Positions 7,405-7,784 of a stretch of 7,784 bases of DNA are shown here, piece by piece. Within the stretch, counting starts at the first letter, position 1. Each line of letters begins with the position of its first letter. The notes under the pieces were generated by a model. The model did not search any database. It was given only the letters and a program-made list of their open reading frames with translations, and was not told the DNA's origin. The translations under genes and the position numbers were made by a program. The stretch is from assembly GCA_031276835.1 (NCBI GenBank), contig JAISMI010000071.1, positions 1 to 7,784 of the forward strand, written 5' to 3'. Source of the DNA: Holosporaceae bacterium. GTDB taxonomy: Bacteria; Pseudomonadota; Alphaproteobacteria; UBA3830.

Positions 7405-7784
7405 ATCGATATTGTGTCTTAACGGCGACCTCATATGCGATCTCATAGGGGATATTAATCTGCCAATAGTGGCCGCCGACGGCGCCGCAAATACCCTGAT
7501 ACAGAATGGAATAGAGCCGGATATTATAATAGGAGATTTGGACAGCGTGGACGACAACACGTTGCTCTGCCGAACCCATTTGAAAATCGATAGTCAAGTC
7601 CATACGGATTTTGAAAAAGCTTTGAATTTTATCGAAGAAAAATCCATATCTCCGGCAATCGTAATGGGCGTCGACGGAGGATATATTGACCATGTGCTCG
7701 GAAATATCAGTATATTCTCCCGAACAAATTTCATTGCCATCTCCAAGGATATAATATTTATGACGATCGACGATTACAAAATTC
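7370..7784 (+). CDS. thiN: Thiamine diphosphokinase, 3' end outside the window
   Basis: The frame is open from ATG 7370 to the window edge: 138 residues of a protein that is usually about 210-240. The enzyme transfers diphosphate from ATP to thiamine, giving thiamine diphosphate, the cofactor of pyruvate and 2-oxoglutarate dehydrogenases and of transketolase. Seen in order are the first strand ILCLNGD (14-20), AADGAAN (35-41), IIGDLDSV (53-60) with the acidic Mg-ATP cluster D56/D58, HTDFEKAL (78-85), and GGYIDHVLGN (103-112), equivalent to the family's GGRxDHxLxN. Only that Arg to Tyr at 105 is unusual. The C-terminal beta domain that completes the thiamine site at the dimer interface is missing because of the window end, not truncation. 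The start is set by AGGTGAT 6 bases upstream and by the lack of another start before the first conserved strand. It overlaps the SemiSWEET stop by 35 bases, which suggests coupled translation. Confidence 0.9.
   Translation, partial: MIKIPEDLSKYKSILCLNGDLICDLIGDINLPIVAADGAANTLIQNGIEPDIIIGDLDSVDDNTLLCRTHLKIDSQVHTDFEKALNFIEEKSISPAIVMGVDGGYIDHVLGNISIFSRTNFIAISKDIIFMTIDDYKI

Overview
This window looks like an AT-rich alphaproteobacterial chromosome segment made of housekeeping genes. Three things point there. A YfgM-like TPR protein, BamB and Der lie in the order typical of Proteobacteria. The first GTPase domain of Der carries an NKSE motif, which I recall as an alphaproteobacterial variant. The MutS and TPR proteins also read like alphaproteobacterial versions. 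AT-rich codon use, divergent motifs and a SemiSWEET sugar transporter would suit a host-associated member (Holosporales- or Rickettsiales-like), but that is inference and I cannot name a genus. TAA, TAG and TGA all serve as stops, so the standard bacterial code applies.

Layout. Positions 11-835 (+) encode a YmdB-family metallophosphoesterase. It converges on mutS (937-3564, -) across about 100 bp holding an AT-rich hairpin. Between the mutS start and the next gene is a 242-bp divergent intergenic region with a good -10 hexamer for mutS and an imperfect dyad. From 3807 to the right edge runs one tightly packed plus-strand gene string: TPR inner-membrane protein, bamB (1-nt overlap), der (4-nt ATGA overlap), a SemiSWEET transporter (15-nt gap, strong Shine-Dalgarno) and a thiamine diphosphokinase (35-nt overlap, strong Shine-Dalgarno) cut by the window end. 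No tRNA, rRNA, CRISPR array, insertion sequence or phage gene was seen.

Functions. TPR-BamB covers periplasmic chaperoning and outer-membrane protein assembly, Der covers 50S ribosome maturation, and MutS covers mismatch repair. The least ordinary part is the right end, where a one-bundle PQ-loop transporter is translationally linked to the kinase that converts thiamine to thiamine diphosphate. This suggests, without proving it, a small uptake-and-trapping module attached to the der operon. I see no clear evidence of a wholly new system here.
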